Shown here: positions 48,941 to 58,049 of the stretch, piece after piece
How the letters are laid out: each line of letters opens with the position of its first letter
Position numbering within the stretch: position 1 is the stretch's first letter
Source: Mycobacterium sp.
GTDB lineage: Bacteria; Actinomycetota; Actinomycetes; Mycobacteriales; Mycobacteriaceae
NCBI GenBank assembly: GCA_003987775.1
Contig: RXJD01000066.1
Span: forward strand, 62,001 to 126,000
Direction: 5' to 3'
Length of the DNA: 64,000 nucleotides
Made by a program: the position numbers and the translations under genes
The notes under the pieces: model-generated
The model's input: the letters and a program-made list of their open reading frames with translations, nothing else
Told to the model about the DNA's origin: nothing
Database searches by the model: none

Positions 48941-50395
48941 TCAGGCGGTCCGCACGTCGAAGTCGGTGAGCTCCGGTTGGCGCAGCAGCTCGTGGTGCGT
49001 CTCCGGCGTCCACGGGAACAGTTCCGGCAGGCCATCCTTGCCGAGGTACCAGCTGTTGCAGCCGCTGACCCAGATCGTCTGCGGCATGGCGGCTTTCATG
49101 TCCTCGTTGTACTGCTTGGTGGCCGCCTCGGTGGGTGCGGCGGCAACTACGTGCCCGGCGCGCAGCTGTTCGATCCACCACATCACATAGTTGGCCTGGT
49201 CTTCGGCGATCGGGATCAACGACTGATTGCCGATCGGCGAGTGCGGCCCGATCATCATGAACAGATTGGGGAATCCCGGCACCGCGATGGAGCGGTAGGC
49301 CATCGGTCCGTCGGCCCAGGCCTCGTCCAGGGTGAGGCCGCCCTCCCCGACGATTTCCATCGGACGCACGTAGGCCCGGGCGTCGAATCCGGTGGCGAAC
49401 ACGAGCAGATCCAGTTCGTGCAGCGTGCCGTCCGCGGTCACGATCCCGCGAGCCTCGATGTGGTCGATGGGGTCGGTGATGATGTCCACCCCGGGTTTCT
49501 GCACGGATCTGTAGAAGCGCCCGGCCATCACCTGCCGCTTGCACATCGGCTGGTAAGTGGGGGTGAGTTTGGCCCGCAACTGGGGGTCGCGCACCGAAAG
49601 CCGCAGGTTCCAACGACACTCGGCCTGAGCCAGCCGACGCTGCCAGCCCGGCCGAATCGGGGCGCGGCCGAATACCAAACGGAAGAACCATCCCCAGAAC
49701 AGGTAAGGCAATCTGTTCAGGGCCGTGAAGCGCGACAGCGCCGCTTGGGTCAGCTTGGAGTAGCGCGGGTTGGGCAGTGGGTAGATCCACTGCGCGGTGC
49801 GCTGGAAGACCTTGAGCTGACGCACGTTGCCGCCGAGTTCAGCGGTGATCTGCACACCGGTGGATCCGGTGCCGATCAGGCCGATCCGCTTGTCCGGCAA
49901 CGACACCGCATGATCCCAGCGCGATGAATGGAACGCCGGCCCAGCGAACGTGTCGCGCCCGGGGATGTCCGGATAACGCGGCACCCGCAGCACCCCCGTC
50001 GCGGTCACCAGCACATCGAACGAGTGGGTCTCGCCGTCGGAGGTGGTGAGTTGCCACTTTCCGTTGTCATACTCGGCGCGGGTGATGGTGGTGCCGAACC
50101 GGATGTGCGGACGGATGCCACGCTCGTCGGCCACCTGCTGGAAGTAGTTCTGGATCTCCCACCCGGGCGGCAGCCAGTGCGACCAGTTCGGGTTGGGCCG
50201 GAAGGAGTATGAGTAGTAACGCGACGGCACGTCACAGGTGAGGCCGGGATAGGTGTTGTCGCGCCAAGTACCACCCACGTCGTGGGCCTTCTCGAAGATG
50301 GTGAACGAGTCGATGTCCGCATCCTGCAGTTTGGCTGCCATGCAGATGCCGGACATCCCGGCCCCGATAATCGCGACTTTCAGTGCACGCGCCAT
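48941..50395 (-). CDS. Flavin-containing (Baeyer-Villiger type) monooxygenase
   Basis: A 484-residue class B flavoprotein monooxygenase. The FAD motif is VAIIGAGMSGICMA at the N-terminus. Then comes the Baeyer-Villiger fingerprint FAGPAFHSSRWD (FxGxxxHxxxW), the NADPH Rossmann motif IGLIGTGSTGVQI, and LLVFATGFDA near the C-terminus. The size is that of EthA/MymA-like mycobacterial enzymes, though no specific ortholog is claimed. ATG 50395 starts the Rossmann fold. It lies 32 nt after the next flavoenzyme gene on the same strand, so both probably share a transcript. It probably oxygenates a ketone or hydrophobic substrate with NADPH and O2. Confidence 0.9.
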   Translation of the reverse strand: MARALKVAIIGAGMSGICMAAKLQDADIDSFTIFEKAHDVGGTWRDNTYPGLTCDVPSRYYSYSFRPNPNWSHWLPPGWEIQNYFQQVADERGIRPHIRFGTTITRAEYDNGKWQLTTSDGETHSFDVLVTATGVLRVPRYPDIPGRDTFAGPAFHSSRWDHAVSLPDKRIGLIGTGSTGVQITAELGGNVRQLKVFQRTAQWIYPLPNPRYSKLTQAALSRFTALNRLPYLFWGWFFRLVFGRAPIRPGWQRRLAQAECRWNLRLSVRDPQLRAKLTPTYQPMCKRQVMAGRFYRSVQKPGVDIITDPIDHIEARGIVTADGTLHELDLLVFATGFDARAYVRPMEIVGEGGLTLDEAWADGPMAYRSIAVPGFPNLFMMIGPHSPIGNQSLIPIAEDQANYVMWWIEQLRAGHVVAAAPTEAATKQYNEDMKAAMPQTIWVSGCNSWYLGKDGLPELFPWTPETHHELLRQPELTDFDVRTA

Positions 50396-50427
50396 TGCCG
50401 CCTCCCGGTGTTTCGCTGACGTGCACG

Positions 50428-51843
50428 TTACGCCGATCGGGCCGGCGTACCCAGAGATTCGCGGGTGACCACATCTCCGCCGGACCCCTCGTGGACAACA
50501 TTGCTGCCCGTCCGGCGGTGGTGTGCCCGCGCGACCCGCAGTAGAAATGCCGGCCGCAGCAATTGAGCGGGCGGGTCGACCATCGCCGTGATCCGCATGA
50601 ACTGCGCGGCGACGACGGGGTCGGACTCGGCTGCGGTCATTACCGGCTCGAGGCACGCGTTGCTGACGCGGATCCTCAGTGGTCGCGGACCCGACACCTC
50701 GGGCAGCGCCAGATCCGAGGCGACAGCGGTCTGCCAGGCCACTCGCACCTTCTTGGCGGCAAGACGATTGAACCGGCGAGCCAGGCCACTGCCACCTCGC
50801 CGCAAGCAGTCCCGCAGCACCGTGGCTTCGACGGCCGCGACCGTCATGCCCTGCCCGTAGATCGGGTTGAAGCTGCATACCGCATCTCCGACCACGAGCA
50901 GGCCCTCTGGTATGCGCCTCATCTTGTCGTAGCGACGCCAGCGGTTCGACGGCACGCGATGGTGGATAACGTCGCCAATCAGCTCGGCCGCGGCCATCTT
51001 CGCCGCGGCGGCAGGTGCGAATTCTGCTGCGTAGGAGAGTATTTCGGCGTAATCGCGCGGCGGCTCGAGTCCGGCCATGGTACCGGCAGCGATCATCCAG
51101 TAGTTGTTCTCGTAGCCGATCATGGCGAACATCCGCGGCCGGCCAGGACGCGGGAAGTGCGCGATCATGTGTTCGGTGATGAGGCCGGGGGGTATGCGGA
51201 CGAGTTGACTGGCGTAGGCGAGTTGCACCTTGACCTCGTCCTCGGGTGGCCGTCCGTAACCGAGTTGCTCCAGGTACACCGGTGTGCGGGATCCGCGGCC
51301 CGTGGCGTCGACGACAAGATCGGCAGACAACGTCCTCTCGTGGCCGGTCGAGCGATCGATCACCCGGGCACCGTTCACCCGCCGACGGTCCGGTGTCGCC
51401 GCCAGGCCCACGACATCGTGATTCTCACACAAGGTGACCTTCGGGATCGCTCGAATTCTCTGGCGCACAGACCATTCCAGCACCGGGCGGCTCGGCGACA
51501 CGATCTGGGGCGCGTGCGCCGACTTGCCGGAACGCACCAGTGAATGCCCACCGAAGGAACAATCCAGCTTGGCGAAATCCCCGTCGTCCCAGGTTGTGAC
51601 GCCGTGGGCGATCAATTCGTCCCGGATGCCGGGGAAGAGTTCCTCGAGCACCAGCGTGAGCCGCGCCAGACAGGTGTGGATGAGCCGGCCCTGTGGGACA
51701 CCGCGCCGGTTGACCGGATCCTCAGGCAGGACATCACGTTCGACGATCGTGACCCTGTCGTAGTAGTCGGCCAAGACCCGGGCTGCCAGCAGGCCACCCA
51801 TGCTGGCGCCCAACACCACCGCGTCACCACCACGTCGCACCAT
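50428..51843 (-). CDS. FAD-dependent monooxygenase/epoxidase-like protein
   Basis: A 471-residue flavoprotein with the FAD motif VVLGASMGGLLAARVLAD, ATGRGSRTP (conserved NADPH/FAD motif), and GLLVVGDAVCSFNPIYGQGM, the GD motif of aromatic hydroxylases and epoxidases. The SFNPIYGQGM variant is one I associate with LasC/Lsd18-type epoxidases of polyketide biosynthesis. That assignment is tentative. ATG 51843 has AAGGAG about eight bases upstream. It precedes the Baeyer-Villiger-type gene on the same strand. The substrate is unknown. Confidence 0.8.
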   Translation of the reverse strand: MVRRGGDAVVLGASMGGLLAARVLADYYDRVTIVERDVLPEDPVNRRGVPQGRLIHTCLARLTLVLEELFPGIRDELIAHGVTTWDDGDFAKLDCSFGGHSLVRSGKSAHAPQIVSPSRPVLEWSVRQRIRAIPKVTLCENHDVVGLAATPDRRRVNGARVIDRSTGHERTLSADLVVDATGRGSRTPVYLEQLGYGRPPEDEVKVQLAYASQLVRIPPGLITEHMIAHFPRPGRPRMFAMIGYENNYWMIAAGTMAGLEPPRDYAEILSYAAEFAPAAAAKMAAAELIGDVIHHRVPSNRWRRYDKMRRIPEGLLVVGDAVCSFNPIYGQGMTVAAVEATVLRDCLRRGGSGLARRFNRLAAKKVRVAWQTAVASDLALPEVSGPRPLRIRVSNACLEPVMTAAESDPVVAAQFMRITAMVDPPAQLLRPAFLLRVARAHHRRTGSNVVHEGSGGDVVTRESLGTPARSA

Positions 51844-51917
51844 TGCACGCTCCTTCGTCGATGGGCTGCAACGAAGTGTGCTGCGCTGCCGCGTGGGCAC
51901 CTTGAGTAGTGGAGTAC

Positions 51918-52661
51918 TTAATTTGCTGCGCCGGCGAGCATTGCGATGCGGCCGGCGACCTCCTGCGCCACCTGTCGCGCCGCGTCGCTGTCTCCCGGCA
52001 CGTAACGATCCGCGGCCACGTCGTAGTCGGCTCCGGCGATCGACCCGTGATCGGCCGCCAGCGCGATCAAGTCCACCGGCCAACGGGCGTGCTGCAAAGC
52101 CTCAGCGAACTTCTCGCTCGCGCTGATCGGTACGACGTCGTCTGCCATACCGTGCAACAAGGTGAACGGCGTGCCCGCCTGGCCGGTGGACAGCAGGTCT
52201 GTGACCGCTTCCCCGGATATCGGGTCGTCGGCCATGAATGCTCCGGCCAGACACACCGTGTGCGAGATCTGCACGTCATTGCGCGGCGCATCCACGGTCA
52301 GGCCGGCCGCCGCGGCACCACCCAGAGACCACCCGACGAGCACAATTGGCTCCGCCGCGCGTTCGCGCGTGAAAGCGACCGATCGCAACAGGTCTGCGCG
52401 CCCACCATCGTCGGCGTGCGAGTTCCAGTCCGGTGCGATGACGGTGACACCGTGACCGGCCAGCAGTTCCGCCAGCGGCCGGACGGCGGCGCGGGCGTCG
52501 CTCTGCATGCCATGCCACAGCAAGACGGTGGGTTGGCCGGCATCGCCGAAGACATCGGCCAAGCGTCCCGGGGCGTATTCGACCGTCCGCACAGGCACGG
52601 GTGTGCCCGCGCGATGGGCCGGCAAAACCATGGCGCACCGGAGGCCGACGTCGTCGCACAT
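51918..52661 (-). CDS. Alpha/beta hydrolase
   Basis: A 247-residue alpha/beta hydrolase. The nucleophile elbow is VLVGWSLGGAAAAG, preceded by TVLLWHGMQSDARAAVRPLAE. Asp is probably in HGMADDVVP and His in ALAADHGSI. No lid domain or signal peptide is visible. The start is uncertain: ATG 52661 lacks a good ribosome binding site and ATG 52631 (MVLPAHRAG) is an alternative. Its start region faces the Fur/Zur-type palindrome at 52695-52717, so it may be zinc-regulated together with the divergent lipoprotein. The substrate is unknown. Confidence 0.75.
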   Translation of the reverse strand: MCDDVGLRCAMVLPAHRAGTPVPVRTVEYAPGRLADVFGDAGQPTVLLWHGMQSDARAAVRPLAELLAGHGVTVIAPDWNSHADDGGRADLLRSVAFTRERAAEPIVLVGWSLGGAAAAGLTVDAPRNDVQISHTVCLAGAFMADDPISGEAVTDLLSTGQAGTPFTLLHGMADDVVPISASEKFAEALQHARWPVDLIALAADHGSIAGADYDVAADRYVPGDSDAARQVAQEVAGRIAMLAGAAN

Positions 52662-52694
52662 ATGCGCATTCTTTGAAATCCCCGACCTTCGTTG

Positions 52695-52717
52695 TTAATG
52701 ACAATCATTTTCAATAA
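52695..52717. promoter_or_regulatory. Fur-family palindrome, candidate Zur (FurB) box
   Basis: TTAATGACAATCATTTTCAA plus ATAA forms an AT-rich 23-bp palindrome centred on C52706, with 9 of 11 positions paired. The core TGACAATCATTTTCA is close to the TGAAAATCATTTTCA-like sites bound by mycobacterial Zur. It does not resemble the IdeR box (TTAGGTTAGG type). It lies 34 nt from the hydrolase start and 37 nt from the small lipoprotein start, so it could repress both when zinc is ample. AT-rich DNA in a GC-rich genome makes a chance palindrome unlikely. Confidence 0.7.
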
Positions 52718-52753
52718 GTTCGGCGCGTCACTGTAACGAGAGAGGAGCTATTG

Positions 52754-52909
52754 ATGCGCACGACTCACCGGAAACTGAGGCTGACGGCCAGGGCGGTGTT
52801 GATCGCAGCCGCCGCGTTGGTCGCCACGTCGACATTGTCGGGCTGCGATGTGCTGTATTCGCAGTTGCACCAATCGGTGCCGCATGACCACGAGGGTCAC
52901 GTCCACTGA
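52754..52909 (+). CDS. 51-residue lipoprotein with a His-rich C-terminus
   Basis: ATG 52754 (GAGGAG at 52742-52747, six bases upstream) starts a 51-residue product. Basic MRTTHRKLRLTARA, a hydrophobic run and the lipobox TLSGC (Cys31) predict a Sec-exported lipoprotein. The mature peptide is only 21 residues, CDVLYSQLHQSVPHDHEGHV plus a final His. Its five histidines and acidic residues suggest zinc or other metal binding at the outer face of the membrane. A Fur/Zur-type palindrome lies 37 nt upstream and a hairpin terminator follows 6 nt after the stop, so it forms its own transcription unit. I do not recognise a named homologue. Confidence 0.75.
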   Translation: MRTTHRKLRLTARAVLIAAAALVATSTLSGCDVLYSQLHQSVPHDHEGHVH

Positions 52910-52915
52910 GCTGAA

Positions 52916-52949
52916 CCCGAAGTCCGGGCGCATTCGCTCGGACTTCGGG
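52916..52949 (+). terminator. Hairpin terminator after the small lipoprotein gene
   Basis: A perfect 11-bp stem (CCCGAAGTCCG at 52916-52926 with CGGACTTCGGG at 52939-52949) and a 12-nt loop lies 6 nt after the lipoprotein stop. There is no U-tract, as is common in mycobacteria. It separates the lipoprotein from cobG, which starts 29 nt later. Confidence 0.65.
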
Positions 52950-52978
52950 ACACCCTCCCGGTTGTCTAACCTGGGCAG

Positions 52979-54070
52979 GTGGCCAGAATCCGCGACTCCG
53001 ACGCCTGCCCGGGCGCGTTGCAGGTGCATCAGGCCGCAGACGGCGCTCTGATACGGGTTCGCCTGCCGGGCGGCACGCTCACCGCCGCCCAACTGGCGAC
53101 CTTGGCGGCCGTCTCCGCCGAATACGCCGGGTCGACCCTGGAACTGACCGGCCGCGGCAACGTGCAATTGCGGGCGGTGACCGACGTCGGCAAGGTTGCC
53201 GAGGCCGTCGCCGCGAGCGGGCTCCTTCCGTCGGCCACCCACGAACGCGTACGCAACATCGTGGCGTCGCCGCTGTCCGGCCGGTCGGGGGGCAACGTCG
53301 ACGTCCGGCCCTGGGTCGGTGAACTGGACGCGGCGATCCGCGCCGAACCTCGGCTGGCCGAGTTGGGCGGCCGGTTCTGGTTCAGCCTCGACGACGGCCG
53401 CGGTGACGTGTCGGGCCTGCACGCCGATGCCGGGGTGCACGTGTTCGCCGAAGGACCCCGGCTGCTGCTGGCCGGCCGCGATACCGGGATACGGGTCACC
53501 GACGTCTGCCAGAGCCTCATCGATATCGCACTCCGGTTTGTCGATATTCGCGAAAAAGCTTGGCGCGTAACAGAACTGGATAACCTCAATGAGCTGTGCC
53601 CAGGCGCGCAGTTGGGCCCCACCCTCCCCTCGCCCGGCAAGGCGCCGGTGGGCTGGATACCTCAGGACGACGGCCGGGTGGCGCTGGGAGCCGCCGTGCC
53701 GCTGGGAGTCCTGCCCGCTCGCGTCGCCGAATTCCTGGCCGCCATCGAGGCGCCGATCGTGATCACGCCGTGGCGGTCGGTGCTGGTGTGCGACCTGACC
53801 GAGCAGGTGGCGGACACCGCGCTGCGCGTCTTGGCGCCACTGGGTCTGATATTCGACAAGAGTTCCCCGTGGCTGAGCATCAGTGCGTGTACCGGCAGCC
53901 CCGGCTGTGCGCACTCCGCCGCCGACGTACGGGCCGATGCCGCGCATGCACTGGACGCCGGCTATCCGGTGCACCGCCACTTCGTCGGCTGCGAACGGGC
54001 ATGTGGCAGCCCGGTGGACGGGGAGGTGTTGGTCGCCACCGGCACGGGGTACCGGCTGCTGAGGTCTTAA
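52979..54070 (+). CDS. cobG: Precorrin-3B synthase CobG
   Basis: A 363-residue sirohaem/4Fe-4S-type enzyme related to sulfite and nitrite reductases. It uses O2 to hydroxylate precorrin-3A at C20 with lactone formation, giving precorrin-3B, the step that marks the aerobic cobalamin route. The nitrite/sulfite-reductase ferredoxin-like half (LELTGRGNVQLRAV) appears near residue 55. The cluster cysteines are in ISACTGSPGCAHS and HFVGCERACGSP near the C-terminus. GTG start at 52979. It begins the plus-strand operon with cobH and cobIJ. It occupies the Rv2064 position. Confidence 0.94.
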   Translation: MARIRDSDACPGALQVHQAADGALIRVRLPGGTLTAAQLATLAAVSAEYAGSTLELTGRGNVQLRAVTDVGKVAEAVAASGLLPSATHERVRNIVASPLSGRSGGNVDVRPWVGELDAAIRAEPRLAELGGRFWFSLDDGRGDVSGLHADAGVHVFAEGPRLLLAGRDTGIRVTDVCQSLIDIALRFVDIREKAWRVTELDNLNELCPGAQLGPTLPSPGKAPVGWIPQDDGRVALGAAVPLGVLPARVAEFLAAIEAPIVITPWRSVLVCDLTEQVADTALRVLAPLGLIFDKSSPWLSISACTGSPGCAHSAADVRADAAHALDAGYPVHRHFVGCERACGSPVDGEVLVATGTGYRLLRS

Positions 54071-54079
54071 GGTGAGCGA

Positions 54080-54706
54080 GTGCTCGACTACACCCGCGAT
54101 GCTGCGGAGATCTACCGGCAGTCATTCGCGACGATCCGCGCAGAGGCCGACCTCAGCCGATTTCCTGCCGACGTCGAACGCGTGGTGGTCCGCCTGATCC
54201 ACACCTGCGGCCAGGTCGACGTCGCTGAGCACGTCGCCTTCACCGACGACGTCGTCACCCGGGCCCGGGCCGCACTCTGCGACGGCGCGCCGGTGCTGTG
54301 CGACTCGTCGATGGTGGCCGCCGGGATCACCAAGTCGCGGCTGCCGATCGGCAACGAGGTGGTGTCGTTGGTCGCCGATCCACGCGCAGCGGGTTGGGCC
54401 GCGGAGCACGGGACCACCCGTTCGGCCGCCGCCGTCGACCTGTGGGCCGACGAGTTGGCCGGCGCCGTCGTCGCTATCGGTAACGCGCCGACCGCGTTGT
54501 TCCGCCTGCTGGAACTGGTTGACGAGGGAGTTGCGCCACCGGCGGCGGTGCTCGGCGGACCGGTCGGTTTCGTCGGCTCCGCCCAGTCCAAGCAGGAGCT
54601 CATCGAGCGCCCACGTGGCATGTCCTATCTGTTGGTCCAGGGCCGGCGCGGCGGCAGCGCCATGGCCGCGGCGGCCGTCAACGCGATTGCGACCGAACGC
54701 GAATGA
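54080..54706 (+). CDS. cobH: Precorrin-8X methylmutase CobH
   Basis: A 208-residue enzyme that moves the methyl group from C11 to C12 of precorrin-8X to give hydrogenobyrinate. Typical segments: [35 protein letters not shown] (containing the catalytic His), DSSMVAAGI, and [17 protein letters not shown] 54080 is 9 nt after the cobG stop, and the stop overlaps the cobIJ ATG as ATGA. Its length matches the family. Cytosolic homodimer in known relatives. Confidence 0.95.
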   Translation: MLDYTRDAAEIYRQSFATIRAEADLSRFPADVERVVVRLIHTCGQVDVAEHVAFTDDVVTRARAALCDGAPVLCDSSMVAAGITKSRLPIGNEVVSLVADPRAAGWAAEHGTTRSAAAVDLWADELAGAVVAIGNAPTALFRLLELVDEGVAPPAAVLGGPVGFVGSAQSKQELIERPRGMSYLLVQGRRGGSAMAAAAVNAIATERE

Positions 54707-56169
54707 CGGGCACGTTATGGGGTGTCGGGCTGGGCCCCGGTGATCCGGAGCTGGTGACGGTCAAGGCGGCCCGGCTGATCGGCGAAGCCGACGTGGTGGC
54801 CTATCACAGCGCCCGCCACGGTCGCAGCATCGCGCGCGGCATCGCCGAGCCGTATCTGCGGCCCGGACAGATCGAGGAACACCTGGTGTATCCGGTGACC
54901 ACCGAGACGACCGACCATCCCGGGGGCTATGCGGGCGCGTTGGAGGACTTCTACGTCGCCGCCACCGAACGGATCGCCGCGCATCTGACAGCCGGGCGCA
55001 ACGTGGCGCTGCTGGCCGAAGGCGATCCGCTGTTCTACAGCTCCTACATGCACCTGCACACCCGGCTGACCGAGCGGTTCAACGCCGTCATCGTGCCGGG
55101 CGTGACGTCGGTGAGCGCCGCCTCGGCCGCGGTCGCCACGCCGCTGGTGGCCGGCGACGAAGTGCTCTCGGTGTTGCCGGGCACGCTGCCGGTGGCCGAA
55201 CTTACCCGCCGGCTCGCCGATGCCGACGCGGCGGTGATACTCAAACTTGGTCGTTCCTATCGCAATGTGCGCGAAGCGCTTTCGGCTTCCGGGGTGCTCG
55301 ACGACACGTTCTATGTGGAACGGGCCAGCACACCCGGGCAACGCGTGATGCCCGCCGCTGACGTCCACGAGACCGGCGTGCCGTACTTTTCGCTGGCCAT
55401 GCTGCCGGGCGGGCGACGCCGGCCGGCGGCCGCGGGCACCGTCGCCGTGGTGGGCCTGGGACCGGGCGGCACCGAGTGGATGACGCCGCAGAGCCGCCGC
55501 GAACTGGCCCGGGCAACCGATCTGATCGGCTACGCCGGGTATCTGGACCGGGTCCCGCTGCGCGACGGACAGCGCCGCCACGCCAGCGACAACACCGACG
55601 AACCGGCCCGCGCCCGGCTGGCCTGCTCGCTGGCCGAACAGGGGCACGCGGTGGCCGTGGTGTCGTCGGGCGACCCGGGCGTTTTTGCGATGGCGACCGC
55701 GGTCCTCGAGGAGGCCAAGCAGTGGCCGGATGTGCAGGTTCGGGTGATCCCGGCGATGACCGCGGCACAAGCGGTGGCCAGCCGGGTGGGCGCACCGCTG
55801 GGCCATGACTATGCGGTGATCTCGCTGTCGGACCGGCTCAAGCCGTGGGACGTCATCGCCGCCCGCCTGTCGGCCGCGGCGGCCGCCGATCTGGTGCTGG
55901 CCATCTACAACCCGGCTTCAAAGTCGCGGACCTGGCAGGTGGGGGCGATGCGGGATCTGTTGTTGGCCCATCGCGAACCGGGAACGCCGGTGGTGATCGG
56001 CCGGAACGTGTCCGGCCCGGATGAGGAGGTGCGCGTGGTGCGGCTGGCCGACCTCAATCCCGCCGACGTCGACATGCGCTGCCTGCTGATTGTCGGTTCG
56101 TCCCAAACTCAATGGCATGCAAGCGATTCCGGCGATCGGGTGTTCACGCCACGGCGTTATCCGGGTTAA
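54703..56169 (+). CDS. cobIJ: Fused precorrin-2 C20- and precorrin-3B C17-methyltransferase
   Basis: A 488-residue bifunctional S-adenosylmethionine-dependent enzyme. The N-terminal CobI half (residues 1-240) has [20 protein letters not shown] and [17 protein letters not shown]. The C-terminal CobJ half (about 245-488) has [20 protein letters not shown] and [18 protein letters not shown]. Ring contraction follows CobJ methylation. The same fusion is annotated as cobI/cobIJ (Rv2066) in M. tuberculosis. It overlaps cobH by 4 nt and its TAA overlaps the stop of convergent blaC by 4 nt. Confidence 0.95.
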   Translation: MTGTLWGVGLGPGDPELVTVKAARLIGEADVVAYHSARHGRSIARGIAEPYLRPGQIEEHLVYPVTTETTDHPGGYAGALEDFYVAATERIAAHLTAGRNVALLAEGDPLFYSSYMHLHTRLTERFNAVIVPGVTSVSAASAAVATPLVAGDEVLSVLPGTLPVAELTRRLADADAAVILKLGRSYRNVREALSASGVLDDTFYVERASTPGQRVMPAADVHETGVPYFSLAMLPGGRRRPAAAGTVAVVGLGPGGTEWMTPQSRRELARATDLIGYAGYLDRVPLRDGQRRHASDNTDEPARARLACSLAEQGHAVAVVSSGDPGVFAMATAVLEEAKQWPDVQVRVIPAMTAAQAVASRVGAPLGHDYAVISLSDRLKPWDVIAARLSAAAAADLVLAIYNPASKSRTWQVGAMRDLLLAHREPGTPVVIGRNVSGPDEEVRVVRLADLNPADVDMRCLLIVGSSQTQWHASDSGDRVFTPRRYPG

Positions 56170-57083
56170 TGTCCGAGAGCGCCGGCCACCACGCGCGCGG
56201 CGTCGGCCACGAATGCCTCATTGGGCTGCGCGTCATATCCGCCGCCGGCGATGTCGGTGTAGATGGCGATGACATGCGCTACGCCTTTGGGTGACCAGAC
56301 GACGGCGACATCGTTGGCCCGCCCGTAGTCGCCCGACCCGGTCTTGTCGATCACCTTCCAGTCGGCGGCGAACGCGGCGCGGATCCGCTTGCCGCCGGTG
56401 GTGTTACGGGCCATCCAGTCGGTGAGCATCGTCCGCTTGTCGGGCGGCAGCGCGTCACCGAGCACAAGCTTCTGGAAGACGAGAGCGATCGCATGCGGCG
56501 TGGTCGTGTCCCGCGCGTCGTTCGGCGGGTCGCGATTGAGCTCCGGCTCTGCCTGGTCCAGCCGGCTGGTGTCGTCTCCCAGGCTGCGGAGGTAGTCCGT
56601 GAAACCCGCGGGCCCGCCGACCTGGGTGAGCAGCAGGTTGGCGGCGGTGCCGTCGCTGTATCGGATAGCGGCGTCGCACAGCTGCCCCACGGTCATTCCG
56701 GTGTCGACGTGCTGCTCGGTCACCGGTGAGATCGAGTTGATGTCGGCCTTGGTGAAGCTGACCATCGAGTCGAGGTGAGCAAGCGGATACTGATGCAACA
56801 CCGCTGCTACCAACGGCGCCTTGAACGTGGAGCACAAGGCGAACCGCTCGTCGGCGCGGTAGGCGATCGCTGCCGTCGTGCCGCTCTCAGGCACGTAGAC
56901 GCCCAGTCGTCCCCCGTATCGCCGCTCGATGTCGGCGAACTGACCGGACAGGTCCGGCGCCGGCGTCGACGTCGTTGCCGATCCGGTGCGCCCCGCGCCC
57001 TGCGCACACGCCGCCAGCGGCAACACGGCGACGGCACCCAGAAATTCGCGGCGGCCTAATCGTGTGTCCCGCCGTCCCCGCAT
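56166..57083 (-). CDS. blaC: Class A beta-lactamase
   Basis: A 305-residue serine beta-lactamase. The Tat-type signal has GRREFLGAVAVLPLAAC with a lipobox Cys26, so it is probably exported folded and lipid-anchored. Active-site motifs: Ser85-Thr-Phe-Lys88 (STFK), SDG at 143-145 (SDG in place of the common SDN, as in M. tuberculosis BlaC), EPELN with Glu179 (Ambler 166), and KTG at 247-249. These support broad penicillin and cephalosporin hydrolysis as in BlaC. A three-residue gap relative to my memory of BlaC lies before AGFTDYLRSLG. It occupies the Rv2068c position, next to the sigC remnant. Confidence 0.95.
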   Translation of the reverse strand: MRGRRDTRLGRREFLGAVAVLPLAACAQGAGRTGSATTSTPAPDLSGQFADIERRYGGRLGVYVPESGTTAAIAYRADERFALCSTFKAPLVAAVLHQYPLAHLDSMVSFTKADINSISPVTEQHVDTGMTVGQLCDAAIRYSDGTAANLLLTQVGGPAGFTDYLRSLGDDTSRLDQAEPELNRDPPNDARDTTTPHAIALVFQKLVLGDALPPDKRTMLTDWMARNTTGGKRIRAAFAADWKVIDKTGSGDYGRANDVAVVWSPKGVAHVIAIYTDIAGGGYDAQPNEAFVADAARVVAGALGH

Positions 57084-57178
57084 GGCCGCAGTATCGCATC
57101 CGCGTCATGGGCCCGGCATGAGCGCCTTCGGGTCTGACGCGCGCATCGCCCGTTCGGGCACCGGGAGGGTTGTGCCCC

Positions 57179-57327
57179 ATCACCGCGGCAAGTGACGACC
57201 AGGCCGTCACCTCCCTGGCCATGGCGGCCGCCGCCGGAAACACGCGGTGGGCACCATTCGCTCCCGCGTCGCACGGGCCCGTGACGCGCTGCTTGCCGAC
57301 GCCGAACGCGACGACCTGACCGGTTAA
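57179..57327 (+). pseudogene. sigC: sigC remnant (large internal deletion, lost start codon)
   Basis: After a GGGAGGG ribosome binding site, frame 57179 reads [20 protein letters not shown] then NTR, the sigma factor C N-terminus but with the start ATG changed to ATC. It then jumps to the end of region 4: GTG 57247 onward in another frame reads [20 protein letters not shown] and ends DDLTG at TAA 57325-57327. Only about 48 of the roughly 185 codons remain, with a frame shift at the junction, so no sigma factor can be made. It lies exactly where sigC sits in M. tuberculosis (Rv2069), between blaC and cobK. Confidence 0.88.
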
Positions 57328-58049
57328 CGCAGGTGCGCGACCCACTGGGCGGCTGCGGCGACTGTACCGACCGTCGCGACCCCCTCGGGCAGCGGCGGCC
57401 GTGACACCATCACCACCGGAATATGAAGTGCCGCAGCAGCATCCACCTTGCCCCGGGTCATCTCGCCGCCGCTGTTCTTGGTGACCAGCACGTCGATGCG
57501 GTGTTCGGCGAGCAGCTTCAGTTCCTCGTCGTAGTGGTAGGGGCCGCGCGACAGCAGCAGGTGATGACGCCGGGGCATCACCGCGTCCGCGGGCGGGGTG
57601 ACGGCGCGGATCAGGAACCACGCATCGCTGGCGGCGAACGCCGCGACGCCGGACCGTCCGGTTGTCAGGAAAACTCGCGAATACTGCTGCTGGGCAACTT
57701 CATTCGCCGCCTCATCGTCTGTCGCGACAACCGTGGCCAGATCGGGATCCCACGCCGGGCGAGCTAGCACCAGATGCGGCATCCGCAGCTCGGCACAGGC
57801 TTGCGCGGCATGCGCGGTCATGGTGGCCGCGAACGGATGCGTGGCATCGACGACGGCGTCGATGCGTTCGTCCCGCAACCACCGGCGCAAACCTTCGACA
57901 CCACCGAACCCGCCGATGCGTACCGGACCCACCGGCAGCGCGGGATCGGGCACCCGGCCGGCCAGGGAGCTGACGATATCAACCTGTGGGTGCAGCTCTT
58001 TCGCCAATGCCCGACCCTCAGCCGTACCGCCGAGCAGCAGCACCCGCAT
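57324..58049 (-). CDS. cobK: Precorrin-6A reductase CobK
   Basis: A 241-residue NADPH-dependent enzyme that reduces precorrin-6A to precorrin-6B. The N-terminal [17 protein letters not shown] is the nucleotide-binding start, followed by [20 protein letters not shown] and the conserved [17 protein letters not shown]. The ATG shares one base with the cobM stop (TGATG), and the stop overlaps the end of the sigC remnant. Last gene of the cobL-cobM-cobK minus-strand operon. Confidence 0.94.
   Translation of the reverse strand: MRVLLLGGTAEGRALAKELHPQVDIVSSLAGRVPDPALPVGPVRIGGFGGVEGLRRWLRDERIDAVVDATHPFAATMTAHAAQACAELRMPHLVLARPAWDPDLATVVATDDEAANEVAQQQYSRVFLTTGRSGVAAFAASDAWFLIRAVTPPADAVMPRRHHLLLSRGPYHYDEELKLLAEHRIDVLVTKNSGGEMTRGKVDAAAALHIPVVMVSRPPLPEGVATVGTVAAAAQWVAHLR

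Noticed and set aside
52748..53980. Long open frame on the minus strand opposite cobG
   Set aside because: It has no family motifs. CobG on the plus strand carries clear cluster cysteines and synteny.
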